A stretch of DNA of 37,512 bases from NCBI GenBank assembly GCA_028869005.1, contig JAGWTJ010000005.1:1-37512 (forward strand). The letters run 5' to 3'. This document shows positions 11,601 to 19,523 of this stretch, piece after piece. The position numbers were made by a program, and so were the translations under genes. Below the pieces are notes generated by a model. That model saw only the letters and a list, made by a program, of their open reading frames with translations. It was not told the DNA's origin and searched no databases. This stretch comes from Burkholderiales bacterium (GTDB lineage: Bacteria > Pseudomonadota > Gammaproteobacteria > Burkholderiales > Burkholderiaceae_C). Position 1 is the stretch's first letter, and every line of letters starts with the position of its first letter.

Positions 11601-11714
11601 CGGAAACAGCGCCACCGGCAATTGCAGCGCGGCGACGATGCCGCCGAGCGCCAGCACGAGGAACAGGAACAGGATCGAGCGGCGATGCGTCTGCGTCCAC
11701 AGGCCGAAGTTCAT
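8664..11714 (-). CDS. RND efflux transporter, inner-membrane permease (HAE-like, about 1016 aa)
   Basis: MNFGLWTQTHRRSILFLFLVLALGGIVAALQLPVALFPNVDFPRVQVSLEAGDQPARQME...; TM4 motif MAAAVGLIIDDAIVMLEH; two large periplasmic loops. Start placed at 11714, inside a longer spurious ORF; ATGA overlap with the upstream adaptor stop. Confidence 0.93.
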   Translation of the reverse strand: MNFGLWTQTHRRSILFLFLVLALGGIVAALQLPVALFPNVDFPRVQVSLEAGDQPARQMEMQVTRAVEEAVRRVPGVRDLRSNTSRGAADVSIDFAWGTDMASATLQVESAIAQIMPQLPAGTRLGVKRMDPTVFPIIAYSLTSPTLSPTALRDLAQLRLRPLLSGVDGVARVQVQGGAIEELRVAVDPARLHALDLSLDDVVRALAAQNVLAAVGRLEDRYKLDLVVSDAQLQDAAQIRQSVLRTGPAGVVRLEDVASVDDASAPQWTRVTADGRNAVLLSIYQQPGGNSVRIARDVKQRLAAMRAQLPAGVTVANWYDQSELVTASAASVRDAILIGVALAALVLLVFLRSAKVTLIAICVVPTVLAATVVLLYALGMSFNIMTLGGMAAAVGLIIDDAIVMLEHIMRRLRGAHGALRHRVTTAALEFFRPLVGSSASTVVIFLPLAFLSGVTGAFFKALSVTMASGLLISFVITWLAVPILADRFLGERDARRSDDGRLQQWVHTRYRSLLGRLLDHPTVALAGAAALLALGGYAFSHIGSGFMPAMDEGGFVLDYRSAPGTALGETDRLLRQVEAIVRATPEVDTYSRRTGTQLGGGVTEANQGDFFIRLESGPRRPVAEVMSDLRARIERDVPGLSVEMAQLMEDLIGDLTAVPQPVDVKIYADDPARLPALARKVATRIAAVGGIVDVRDGIDPAGDALLIHVDRVKAALEGMDPDAVTRALGTYLGGSVATQLTTDLKTIGVRVGVPAALRRSEDDLARLRLRAPDGHLFPLNRVARFERVSGEPQIRRENLQQMIAVTARIEGRDLGSTVRDVKAALNEPGLLGAGAYYELGGLYRQQQIAFRGMAMVFAAATALVFFLLLFMYESMRLAAAILATALLAVSAVFAGLWASAIELNITAMMGMTMIIGIVTEVAIFYFSEQQELARSASWRSSLIEAGVNRMRPIAMTTIAAILTLLPLAFALGQGAQMQQPLAVAIISGLAVQLPLVLLVMPVLFDLLHRARPRRNA

Positions 11715-12832
11715 CGCGCCCGCTCCTGCTGCTGCACCTGCTCGCGCACCCGCATGCCATCCTGCAGCTCGTAGTTGCCGAGCACGACGAGCGGCAGCGC
11801 CGCGTCGAGGGCGCCGTCGATGGCGACCTGCTCGCCCGTTTGCTGCTGCTGCGTGACGGCCACGCGGCGCGCCTTGCCGCCGGCGACCTGGAAGACGTGA
11901 TCGCCTTGCGCATCGGCCAGCACCGCCTGGCGCGGCACCACCCAGGCCTCGCGCCGGCCGACGTGGATCGTCACCCGCACCCGCATGCCCGGCACCAGCG
12001 TGCTCGTGTGCGCGGGCAGTGCAGCCACCGCCATCACGAGCCGCGTCCTGGCGTCGACCAGGCCCTGGATCTGCGTGAGCGTGGCGGGCACGGACTGCGC
12101 GCCGGCGTCGAGCGGCCGGACGTCGACCGTCATGCCGGGGCGCACGAGCCGGCTGTCGTCGGGCTCGATGCCGAGCTGCACCTGCATCGCGTCGACATGG
12201 CCGAGCTGCAGCAGGCTGGCGCCGGGCTGCACGCGATCGCCCTGCGCCACGGCGATCGAGGTCACGACGCCGTCGAAGGGCGCGAGCACGGTCGCGCTGC
12301 CCAGATTGCCGCCCAGTTCGATCTGCGCGTCGAGACTGGCCTGGGCATCCTGCAGTTGCCGGCTGGCGGCGTCGACCTGCGAGCGCGTGGCCAGCTGCAG
12401 TGCCAGCAGCCGCTCGGTGCGCTGGAGCTCGCTTTGCGCAAAGCGCACGGCGTTGGCGGCCTGGCTGTAGGCCAGTCGCGAAGCCGGGTCGCTCGCCAGC
12501 GTCGCCAGCGTCGCGCCCTTGCGCACACGCTGGCCCGGCGTGACCCGCAGTTGCGCGACCTGGCCGGCGCGCGCGAAGCCCACAGCCTCGATCCTGCCTG
12601 TCAGCACTTCGCCGTAGGCGACGAGATCGATCGGCAGCGACTGCCGGCTCAAGCGCTCGGTCTGCACCAGCGCGCTGACGGACGCCGCGGCACTCGACGG
12701 GTCGGCCGCCGCGCCGTCGGCTGCCGCACGCCGCGCCACGGCCCAGCCGACGGCGACGACGATGAGCAAGGCGGCGATGGCGGCGACGGCCGCGCCGGTT
12801 CGGGTCCGGGTCATGCCCAGGGTCTCCTTCAT
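11711..12832 (-). CDS. RND efflux periplasmic adaptor (membrane fusion protein, about 373 aa)
   Basis: MKETLGMTRTRTGAAVAAIAALLIVVAVGWAV...AGQVAQLRVTPGQRVRKGATLATL...ATVLAPFDGVVTSIAVAQGDRVQPGASLLQLG; lipoyl/barrel-sandwich halves. ATGA overlap with the upstream OMF stop. Confidence 0.92.
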   Translation of the reverse strand: MKETLGMTRTRTGAAVAAIAALLIVVAVGWAVARRAAADGAAADPSSAAASVSALVQTERLSRQSLPIDLVAYGEVLTGRIEAVGFARAGQVAQLRVTPGQRVRKGATLATLASDPASRLAYSQAANAVRFAQSELQRTERLLALQLATRSQVDAASRQLQDAQASLDAQIELGGNLGSATVLAPFDGVVTSIAVAQGDRVQPGASLLQLGHVDAMQVQLGIEPDDSRLVRPGMTVDVRPLDAGAQSVPATLTQIQGLVDARTRLVMAVAALPAHTSTLVPGMRVRVTIHVGRREAWVVPRQAVLADAQGDHVFQVAGGKARRVAVTQQQQTGEQVAIDGALDAALPLVVLGNYELQDGMRVREQVQQQERAR

Positions 12833-14181
12833 TCGGGCTCGAGCGGCAACGCGCCGCCGACGAGCGTCTGCAAGGCCACGCGCTGCAGCGCGATCGCCTG
12901 CTCGAGCTGGATCTGCTCGAGCTGCTTGGCCAGCAGCGAGGCCTGCAGCGCGACATCGGCCGAGGCGTCGATCCGGCGCTCGCGCAGCGCGGCATCGGCC
13001 TTGGCGGCGGCCTGCGACAGCTCGGCCATCGCACGGTTCACGTCGCGCAACTGCGCGGCGTTGATGCGCTCTTCGGCGAGGATGCGGTGCACATCGCCCG
13101 CGGCGGCGTCGAGCCGGGCGCGGTAGTCCTGGTAGAGCCTGTCGCGCGTCGCCTCCTCGATCGCGATCGGGCCGCGCGCGCCGCCGAACAGCGGCAGTCC
13201 GAGCGTGACGCCCAAGCCGATCGTGTTCAGGCCGGCAGTGTCGCGGGCGCGCGTGAAACCGATGGTGAAGGTCGGAAACTGCGAGCGGATCGCGGCGCGC
13301 AAGCGTTGGTCCTCGGCGCGGTAGCCGGTTTGCAGCGCCAGCAGATCGGGCCGACGGCGCGGCAGTTGCGGCAGCAGCGCCAGCAGGCCGGGCTCGTCGA
13401 GCGCGCGCAGCGCGGTGCTTCCCCTGAGCGGCACCACCGCCGACGGCGCGAGCCCGAGCAGCGCGTTCAGCTCGTGGCGATTGGCGTTGCGCTGGCGCTC
13501 GAGGTCGCGCAGCTGCCGCTCGATGTCCTGCAGCGCCACCAGGTGCGGCGTGACGGCGTCGAGCGTGAGCAGCCCTTCGGCGAGCGCGGCCTGCGCACGC
13601 TGCCAGCGCTGGGCAAACAGCGCCTGGTTGGCGGCGAGCACGTCGTGCAGCCGCTGCTGCGCCAGCAGACGCACATGCAGCGAGCGCGCCCTGGCCACCA
13701 CCTGCCACTCCTGCCACAGCAGTTGCAGGTCGGTCTTGCGCGCATCGAGCCGGCCGGTCTCGCGGTCGAACGAATGGCGCAGCAGCGCATTGATGTCCTC
13801 GCTCAGGCCGAGGTTGAAGGCGCTGGTCGTGCCGGGCTGACTGCTGCGCGGGACGTCGCGCGTCAGCGCCAGTTGCGGGTCGGGCAGCACGCCGGCGGCG
13901 AAGGCCTGCGCATGCGCGACCTTGGCATCGGCACGGGCCACGCGCAGCTCGGGGTTGTTGACCACCGCCAGCATCGCGACCTCGTCGCTGCCGAGGCCGC
14001 CGCGCGCGTCGAAGGGCTGCGCGGCCAGTTCGGGCAGCGCGATGAGGCTGCGGTCGACGACGATCGCCGCCGCTTCGGCCGGCAGGTCGGGCGCCGGCGG
14101 CAGCGGCTGTGCACGGTAGCTGGCGCAGCCGCCCAGCGCAGCCGCCAGGATCGACGCGGCGAGCCGCCTGCGCAGCGTCAT
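12829..14181 (-). CDS. TolC-family outer-membrane efflux lipoprotein (start at MTLRRRL; ORF extends to 14253)
   Basis: Signal plus lipobox MTLRRRLAASILAAALGGCASY; NNPELRVARADAKVAHAQ; RRPDLLALQTGYRAEDQRLRAAIRSQFPTFTIG is typical of the OEP family. Confidence 0.92.
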   Translation of the reverse strand: MTLRRRLAASILAAALGGCASYRAQPLPPAPDLPAEAAAIVVDRSLIALPELAAQPFDARGGLGSDEVAMLAVVNNPELRVARADAKVAHAQAFAAGVLPDPQLALTRDVPRSSQPGTTSAFNLGLSEDINALLRHSFDRETGRLDARKTDLQLLWQEWQVVARARSLHVRLLAQQRLHDVLAANQALFAQRWQRAQAALAEGLLTLDAVTPHLVALQDIERQLRDLERQRNANRHELNALLGLAPSAVVPLRGSTALRALDEPGLLALLPQLPRRRPDLLALQTGYRAEDQRLRAAIRSQFPTFTIGFTRARDTAGLNTIGLGVTLGLPLFGGARGPIAIEEATRDRLYQDYRARLDAAAGDVHRILAEERINAAQLRDVNRAMAELSQAAAKADAALRERRIDASADVALQASLLAKQLEQIQLEQAIALQRVALQTLVGGALPLEPE

Positions 14182-14263
14182 CGTCGTCACGGTGAGGCGC
14201 CACGGCAGGCGCGGCTGGCGCCATGCGCCGTCGCCGTCGTCGCGTCGCCCCACCGTGGATCCT

Positions 14264-14824
14264 CTAGCGCCGCTGGGCGCGAGCCCGGCGTGCGAGCAGC
14301 CAGGCGCCGCCGAACACCGCCGCGAGCAGGGCCAGTTCCCACAGCTCGTCGGCGTCGATCGCGGCCAGGGCGTGGCCCAGCAACTGGCCGCCGAAGTAGC
14401 CGGCAGCCGCGACCAGCCAGGCCCACAGCCATGCGCCGGCGAGGTTGAGCGCCAGGAAGCGCGACCAGGGCACGCTGCTCATGCCGACGGCGAAGGGCCC
14501 GGCCACGCGCAGCCCGTACAGGAAGCGGATCGACAGGACGAACGGCAGGTGCCAGCGCGCGAGCAGCGCGTCGACGCGCGCCGCGCGCGGCGCCAGCGCG
14601 GGAAAGCGTGCGAGCAGCGTCTTGCCGTACTTGCGGCCCAGTGAAAAGTAGAACTGGTCGCCGACGAAGCTGGCCAGCGCCGCGACCGCGACCACCGCCG
14701 GCAGCCACAGATGGCCGCGCGATGCCGCGGCGCCGGCGATCAGCAGCACCGATTCGCCTTCGAGGAAGGCGCCCAGGCCGACGGCAAGCAGGCCGTAGCT
14801 GTGGACCAGCGCCGCGATGTCCAT
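14264..14824 (-). CDS. DedA-family membrane protein (about 186 aa)
   Basis: MDIAALVHSYGLLAVGLGAFLEGESVLLIAGAAASRG...FVGDQFYFSLGRKYG...SIRFLYGLRVAGPFAVGMSSVPWSRFLALNLAGAWLWA. Confidence 0.92.
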   Translation of the reverse strand: MDIAALVHSYGLLAVGLGAFLEGESVLLIAGAAASRGHLWLPAVVAVAALASFVGDQFYFSLGRKYGKTLLARFPALAPRAARVDALLARWHLPFVLSIRFLYGLRVAGPFAVGMSSVPWSRFLALNLAGAWLWAWLVAAAGYFGGQLLGHALAAIDADELWELALLAAVFGGAWLLARRARAQRR

Positions 14825-14856
14825 CGACTTGCCTTTGCGTGCGATGCGGGGGAAGC

Positions 14857-15318
14857 TCAGGCCTTGCCTTGCAGCGCGTCGAAGGTCCCGAGCAGCGCCG
14901 CCAGCGCCGCCTTGCAGTCGGCCTGGGTCGGCGCATCGGCGCGCAACGCTTTCAAGGCGCGGTCGATGGCCTTGTCGAGCACATGCCAGTCGTCGGCCGC
15001 GCGCGGCTTGAGGCCGGCCTCGGCCGAATCCCAGGCCAGTTCCAGCGCCTTGATGCGCGTCTTCGCCGCCGGCAGTTGGCCCTGGTCGACCAGCGCCGCC
15101 ACGTCGGCGGCGATGCCGCGAAAGGCACTCAGGTCGCCGAGCGGGCTCGCGGCCGTCGCGACGGCTGCGGCGTTGCCCGTGCCGGCGGTGATTGCCGCCT
15201 TGCCGGCCGGCGCCTGATCGGACGGCCGCGAGCAGCCGGCAGCCAGCGTCAGCAGCAGCGCGGCCCCGGTGGCCGCCGCGGCGCGCGCTGCGGTTTGGAT
15301 GGGGTGTCGAGTGTTCAA
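14857..15318 (-). CDS. Small putative lipoprotein of unknown function (TTG start)
   Basis: Signal/lipobox [17 protein letters not shown]; strong AAAGGAG ribosome-binding site upstream of the TTG (caa at 15316-15318 on plus). Charged alpha-rich C-terminal part. Confidence 0.82.
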   Translation of the reverse strand: MNTRHPIQTAARAAAATGAALLLTLAAGCSRPSDQAPAGKAAITAGTGNAAAVATAASPLGDLSAFRGIAADVAALVDQGQLPAAKTRIKALELAWDSAEAGLKPRAADDWHVLDKAIDRALKALRADAPTQADCKAALAALLGTFDALQGKA

Positions 15319-15344
15319 GATCTACTCCTTTGTAGGCTGCAGGC

Positions 15345-16199
15345 TCAATCGCCGCTCGTTTCGACCGGGCGCTCACGCGAGCCCGAGCCCGCGCCGAACT
15401 GCTCGACCGCCACCAGCAGCACGATCACCGACAGGAAGAGCGCGCTCGTCCACATCGCGCCCATGCCGAGGCCGCCGTAGCTGCGGTCCTGCGTCAGCAG
15501 GTCGCCCAGCGCGGCGCCCAGCGGCCGCGTCAGGATGTAGGCGATCCAGAACGTCGCCACCGCGTTGCCGCCCAGGCGCCAGACGCCGTAGGTGAGGGCG
15601 ATCAGCGCACCGAAGGCGACAGCGCCGCGCGCGAATCCGAGATGCAGCGCCTCGGTGGCCAGGTCGCCGGCGGCGGTGCCCAGCGCGAAGGTGCACAGGA
15701 TGGCGGCCCAGTAGAACGACTCGCGGCGCAGCGTCACGATGTCGTGGATCGACAGCGTGCGTTCGCTGCGGTACCAGACGACGAAGATCGCCGCCAGCAT
15801 GAGCGCGAACGCGCCGGTGCTCAGGTACAGGCTGACGCCCAGGCCGTCGGTCAGCAAGTCGGTGATCTGCGTGCCGACCACGCTCACCAGCACCACCGTC
15901 AGCCAGTACAGCCACGGCGTGTAGCGGCGCGTGCGCAGTTGCAGGGCGAGCGCCGCGGCGAGCAGCGCGGCCATCAGGCTGCGCGTCAGCGGCTGTCCGA
16001 GGCCGGCACCGACCGCCAAGTAATCGGCGCCGGTTTCGCCGACTGTCGTGCACAGGATCTTGACGATCCAGAAGCCGAGCGTGATGGCGGGGACCTTGAC
16101 GAGCCAGTCGGCGGTCGGGTCGGCACTGCGGCCGCTGTAGCCGTCGAGCGTCCGGTCGATCGTCCGGCCACTCGCCGTGGCCATGGGCAGCGTGTCCAT
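15345..16199 (-). CDS. COG4705/DUF347-type multi-pass membrane protein, function unknown
   Basis: KVPAITLGFWIVKILCTTVGETGADYLA...SFYWAAILCTFALGTAAGDLATE...FWIAYILTRPLGAALGDLL: internal repeats typical of the DUF347 family. Confidence 0.85.
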   Translation of the reverse strand: MDTLPMATASGRTIDRTLDGYSGRSADPTADWLVKVPAITLGFWIVKILCTTVGETGADYLAVGAGLGQPLTRSLMAALLAAALALQLRTRRYTPWLYWLTVVLVSVVGTQITDLLTDGLGVSLYLSTGAFALMLAAIFVVWYRSERTLSIHDIVTLRRESFYWAAILCTFALGTAAGDLATEALHLGFARGAVAFGALIALTYGVWRLGGNAVATFWIAYILTRPLGAALGDLLTQDRSYGGLGMGAMWTSALFLSVIVLLVAVEQFGAGSGSRERPVETSGD

Positions 16200-16245
16200 G
16201 CATGCTCCTGAAGTCGGTTGGGAACGCGGACGCAGTCTTGCGGTC

Positions 16246-16255
16246 CCGACTTAGG
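16246..16255 (-). promoter_or_regulatory. Candidate operator half-site CCTAAGTCGG upstream of the COG4705 gene
   Basis: Minus-strand CCTAAGTCGG; an imperfect inverted copy (CCTGAAGTCGG on plus) lies at 16207-16217; core CTAAGTCG also occurs upstream of the PepSY gene. Confidence 0.3.
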
Positions 16256-16282
16256 CCATGCATAGGCCCACCACGCGCGGCG

Positions 16283-16879
16283 CTATTCGCGCAGCCAGCC
16301 GCGCGCGATCAACGGCCAGAAGAGCCTGCGATGCAGTGCGCTGGTCAGGCGCAGCAGCGGCTCCAGATACCAGCGCGCGGCGGCGCTTGCCAGCCAGGCG
16401 CTGCACAGCGCCACGACGAAGGCGCCGGCCATGTCGAGGGGGAAATGCACGCCCAGATAGACGCGCGCCCAGGCCACCGGCAGGCCGAGCACGGCGAGCG
16501 CCGCGCCGGCCGCCCGCCAGCCCGGCCACAGCAGCCAGGCCAGCGCCACCGACCACCAGAAGGTCAGGTGGTTGCTCGGAAACGTCGCGTTGGCCGCGTG
16601 CGGGATCCACAGGTGGCCGAGGCCGATCACGAACGGCCGCGGCTGCGGCCAGGCCTTGCCGATGAGGTAGCTGACGAGCAGGCCGCTGAGCGCGGCGACG
16701 CTGGCGACCAGCATCGCCTTGCGCGCACTCGGGCCGCCGCGCAGCCAGAAAAAGGCGATCAGCAGCGGCACCGCGTAGACCAGGCGCACGGCGAAGAAGA
16801 TCGCCAGCGCCAGCATGAATGCGCCCGGAGCGGCGGACGCGTTGAGTTCGAGAAACAGTGCGTGGTTGATGGTGTCCAT
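16283..16879 (-). CDS. PAP2-family phosphatase (BcrC-like undecaprenyl-diphosphate phosphatase candidate)
   Basis: KAWPQPRPFVIGLGHLWIPHAANATFPSNHLTFWWSVALAWLLW...WARVYLGVHFPLDMAGAFVVA matches the KxxxxxxRP / PSNH / RxxxxxHxxxD phosphatase motifs. Confidence 0.88.
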   Translation of the reverse strand: MDTINHALFLELNASAAPGAFMLALAIFFAVRLVYAVPLLIAFFWLRGGPSARKAMLVASVAALSGLLVSYLIGKAWPQPRPFVIGLGHLWIPHAANATFPSNHLTFWWSVALAWLLWPGWRAAGAALAVLGLPVAWARVYLGVHFPLDMAGAFVVALCSAWLASAAARWYLEPLLRLTSALHRRLFWPLIARGWLRE

Positions 16880-16942
16880 GCGGTGCGCGGGCCCGATCGG
16901 CGCCGGGCGGCCGCTGTGGCCGCCCTGGCGCAATGCCCGTTT

Positions 16943-17269
16943 TCAGCGTTCGCCGTCGCCATGATCGGCCTGGTCCTCGACGGAGGTGAGGACGGTTCCC
17001 TTGTCGGCATCGACCGTGACGTCGAAGACCTTGTCGCCGCTGACGACCTCGACCTCGTAGCGAGCTCCCTTCTTCGAGCGTTCGTATTCGGCCTTGGACG
17101 CCTTGCCGTTGGCGTGCTGCTCGGCGATCGAGACAGCCTGCGCGAGCGCTATTTTGGCGTCCTTGATCGCCAGCGCGTCGTTGGCCAGGCCGCCAGCGGC
17201 GGCCCAGGCGCCGAGCGCCACGGCGCAGGTGGCCACGGCGACGAGTGAGAGTCGGGTGCTGCGATGCAT
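16943..17269 (-). CDS. Secreted PepSY-domain protein
   Basis: Signal peptide MHRSTRLSLVAVATCAVALGAWAAA; ALAQAVSIAEQHANGKASKAEYERSKKGARYEVEVVSGDKVFDVTVDADKGTVLT is PepSY-like. Confidence 0.88.
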   Translation of the reverse strand: MHRSTRLSLVAVATCAVALGAWAAAGGLANDALAIKDAKIALAQAVSIAEQHANGKASKAEYERSKKGARYEVEVVSGDKVFDVTVDADKGTVLTSVEDQADHGDGER

Positions 17270-17321
17270 GATGAACTTCCGGTGGCGCGCAGGAATTTGC
17301 GCCGCTCCACCTTACGCGGGT

Positions 17322-17329
17322 CGACTTAG
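17322..17329 (-). promoter_or_regulatory. Candidate operator motif CTAAGTCG upstream of the PepSY gene
   Basis: Minus strand GGCTAAGTCGACCCGCGTAAGG; shares CTAAGTCG with the COG4705 upstream region and contains two TAAG steps. Confidence 0.3.
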
Positions 17330-17439
17330 CCGGCACTGAGCGCCGTCGGCGCCGCCAGCGCGAAGGGCCGGGCCGGGGCGTGCCGGAGATCCGGCGACAG
17401 CCGTACCTCGACCCGTCGCATGACAGAATCACCTTGCAC

Positions 17440-17943
17440 ATGAGCAGTCCAACGGGCACCGGCGCACCGCGGCGCCGCCAGACAATGGTGGCGCGCGTGA
17501 TGCGCCGCGAGGTCGACGGCGATCCGCAGGTGCGCGCGCCGACTCCGGGCGACGCGCCGGCGATCGCCGAACTGATGCTCGCCGCCTATCGCGGCACCAT
17601 CGACGACGAGGGCGAAACGCCGGAGGAGACGCTCGACGTCGTGCGTCGCCTGTTCGCCGGCGAGTTCGGCGTCGTGCTGTGGAACATCTCCGAGGTCACG
17701 GTGCGCGCCGGACGCTTGGCCGCCGCGACCATCTGCACGGTGTGGCAGGGCCGGCCCTTCGTCGCGTTCATGGTGACCGCGCCCGAGTTCAAACGGCAGG
17801 GCCTGGCGCGCGCCGGTCTGACGCGCGCGATCAATCGGCTCGCCGCGGCCGGCGATCCCCTGCTGCGGCTCGTCGTGACGGCCGGCAACACGCAGGCCGA
17901 GACGCTGTACGCGAGCCTGGGCTTTGTCGCCGAGGAGGGCTGA
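17440..17943 (+). CDS. GNAT-family N-acetyltransferase
   Basis: VRAPTPGDAPAIAELMLAAYRGTID...VAFMVTAPEFKRQGLARAGLTRAINRLAAAG...LVVTAGNTQAETLYASLGFV. Confidence 0.85.
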   Translation: MSSPTGTGAPRRRQTMVARVMRREVDGDPQVRAPTPGDAPAIAELMLAAYRGTIDDEGETPEETLDVVRRLFAGEFGVVLWNISEVTVRAGRLAAATICTVWQGRPFVAFMVTAPEFKRQGLARAGLTRAINRLAAAGDPLLRLVVTAGNTQAETLYASLGFVAEEG

Positions 17944-17988
17944 GCCGGCGCACGCCCGTGCCCCTCGGTGCGGCGACTGCGGAATAAA

Positions 17989-18582
17989 ATGTCGCGCATG
18001 GCCTCGGGCTCCCGCATCGACCTGACGAACCAGTTCCTGATCGCCATGCCGGGCATGGCCGACGACACCTTCCGCGGTGCCGTGGTCTATCTGTGCGAGC
18101 ACACCGAGCGCGGCGCGCTCGGACTGGTCATCAACAAGCCGATCGACATCAAGGTGCGCAGCCTGTTCGAGAAGGTCGACCTGCACCTCGAGCGCGAAGA
18201 ACTCGCCGAGCAGCCGGTGTACTTCGGCGGACCGGTGCAGACCGAGCGCGGGTTCGTGCTGCACGAGCGGCACGGCGCGGGCGCCAGCCCCTACAACTCG
18301 ACGCTCGAGATCTCCGACGGCGGCCTCGAGATGACCACCAGCAAGGACGTGCTCGAGGCCATGGCCGAAGGCGTCGGGCCGCGCAAGGTGCTGATTACGC
18401 TCGGCTACAGCGGCTGGGGCGCCGGCCAGCTCGAGGACGAGATCTCGCGCAACGGCTGGCTCACCGTCGGTGCCGACCCGGCGGTCATCTTCGACACGCC
18501 GATCGAGATGCGCTACGCGCGCGCGCTGGCGCTGCTCGGCTTCGACCCGCGCATGCTGTCGCAGGATGTCGGCCATGCCTAG
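17989..18582 (+). CDS. algH: YqgE/AlgH family protein (UPF0301)
   Basis: DLTNQFLIAMPGMADDTFRGAVVYLCEHTERGALGLVINKPIDI...VYFGGPVQTERGFVLHE...GYSGWGAGQLEDEISRNGWLT. Confidence 0.95.
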   Translation: MSRMASGSRIDLTNQFLIAMPGMADDTFRGAVVYLCEHTERGALGLVINKPIDIKVRSLFEKVDLHLEREELAEQPVYFGGPVQTERGFVLHERHGAGASPYNSTLEISDGGLEMTTSKDVLEAMAEGVGPRKVLITLGYSGWGAGQLEDEISRNGWLTVGADPAVIFDTPIEMRYARALALLGFDPRMLSQDVGHA

Positions 18583-19021
18583 CGCGACGGCGCCGGCCGC
18601 CGCGCGCGCGCAGTCGTTTCTGGCTTTCGATTTCGGCACCCGGCGCGTCGGCGTCGCGGTCGGCAACACGCTCACCGCGCTTGCGCGGCCGCTCACCACG
18701 CTGGCCCTGCAGGGTGAGGCGCGCCTGGCTGCCATCGCCCGCCTGGTCGATGCCTGGCAGCCCGATGCGCTCGTCGTCGGCGTGCCGTTCCACCCCGACG
18801 GTGCCGAGCACGACAACACGCGCCAGGCGCGTGCCTTCGGCCGCCGCCTGCGCGCGCGCTTCGCGTTGCCGGTGCACGAAGTCGACGAGCGCTACACCAC
18901 CGTCGAGGCACGCGCGGCCGGCGCGGCCGATCTCGATGCCGCCAGCGCGGCGCTCATCCTCGAGCAGTTCCTGCGCACGCAGCGCGAGGCGCCACTGCCG
19001 TCCGACCATGCTGCAGCTTGA
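18575..19021 (+). CDS. ruvX: Holliday junction resolvase-like RuvX/YqgF
   Basis: FLAFDFGTRRVGVAVGN...DALVVGVPFHPDGAEH...VHEVDERYTTVEAR...LDAASAALILEQFL; 8-nt overlap with algH. Confidence 0.94.
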   Translation: MPSATAPAAARAQSFLAFDFGTRRVGVAVGNTLTALARPLTTLALQGEARLAAIARLVDAWQPDALVVGVPFHPDGAEHDNTRQARAFGRRLRARFALPVHEVDERYTTVEARAAGAADLDAASAALILEQFLRTQREAPLPSDHAAA

Positions 19022-19523
19022 CGCCGAAGCGCTCTACGCCGAGCTGCGTCAGGGCGTGCGCCGCCTGCTCGACGACCAGGGCGGCAGCGCCGTGCTGGTG
19101 GGCATCTGGTCGGGCGGCGCCTGGCTGGCCGAGCGGCTGCAGCGCGATCTCGGCCTGCCCGGCAGCCACGGCACGATCACCAGCGCGCTGCACCGCGACG
19201 ACTTCGCGCAGCGCGGCCTGGCCGCAGGCGGCGACGCGACGCGGCTGCCGTTCGCCGTCGAAGGCGCGCACATCGTGCTCGTCGACGATGTGCTCTACAC
19301 CGGACGCACGATCCGCGCCGCGGTCAACGAGCTGTTCGACTTCGGCCGCCCGGCCAGCGTGACGCTGGCGGTGCTGGTCGACCGCGGCGGGCGCGAGCTG
19401 CCGATGGCCGCCGCCTTTGCCGCGGCGCGCGTGGTGCTGCCGGCCACGCGCCGGCTGCGCCTGGCGCGCGCGGCCGACGGACGCTTCGCCTTCGACGTGC
19501 GCGACGCCGGGGAGGCGCGCTGA
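19008..19523 (+). CDS. pyrR: PyrR bifunctional pyr regulator / uracil phosphoribosyltransferase family
   Basis: [14 protein letters not shown]...[12 protein letters not shown]...[46 protein letters not shown]. Confidence 0.92.
   Translation: MLQLDAEALYAELRQGVRRLLDDQGGSAVLVGIWSGGAWLAERLQRDLGLPGSHGTITSALHRDDFAQRGLAAGGDATRLPFAVEGAHIVLVDDVLYTGRTIRAAVNELFDFGRPASVTLAVLVDRGGRELPMAAAFAAARVVLPATRRLRLARAADGRFAFDVRDAGEAR

Noticed and set aside
8664-11714. Heavy-metal (CzcA/HME) class assignment for the RND pump
   Set aside because: TM4 motif is GLIIDDAIVMLEH, HAE-like; the HME hallmark was not seen. Substrate left unassigned.
8625-11774. 1049-aa plus-strand ORF antisense to the RND permease
   Set aside because: Composition is His/Gln/Arg/Asp-rich with no recognisable domain; the opposite strand encodes a clear RND protein. 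High-GC shadow ORF.
11715-13034. N-terminal extension of the RND ORF (8664-13034)
   Set aside because: The extension is Arg/Ala-rich and overlaps the MFP gene in another frame; the true start is MNFGLWTQ at 11714.
18900-19020. PyrR-responsive attenuator upstream of pyrR
   Set aside because: Region is ruvX coding sequence; no terminator/antiterminator leader visible.
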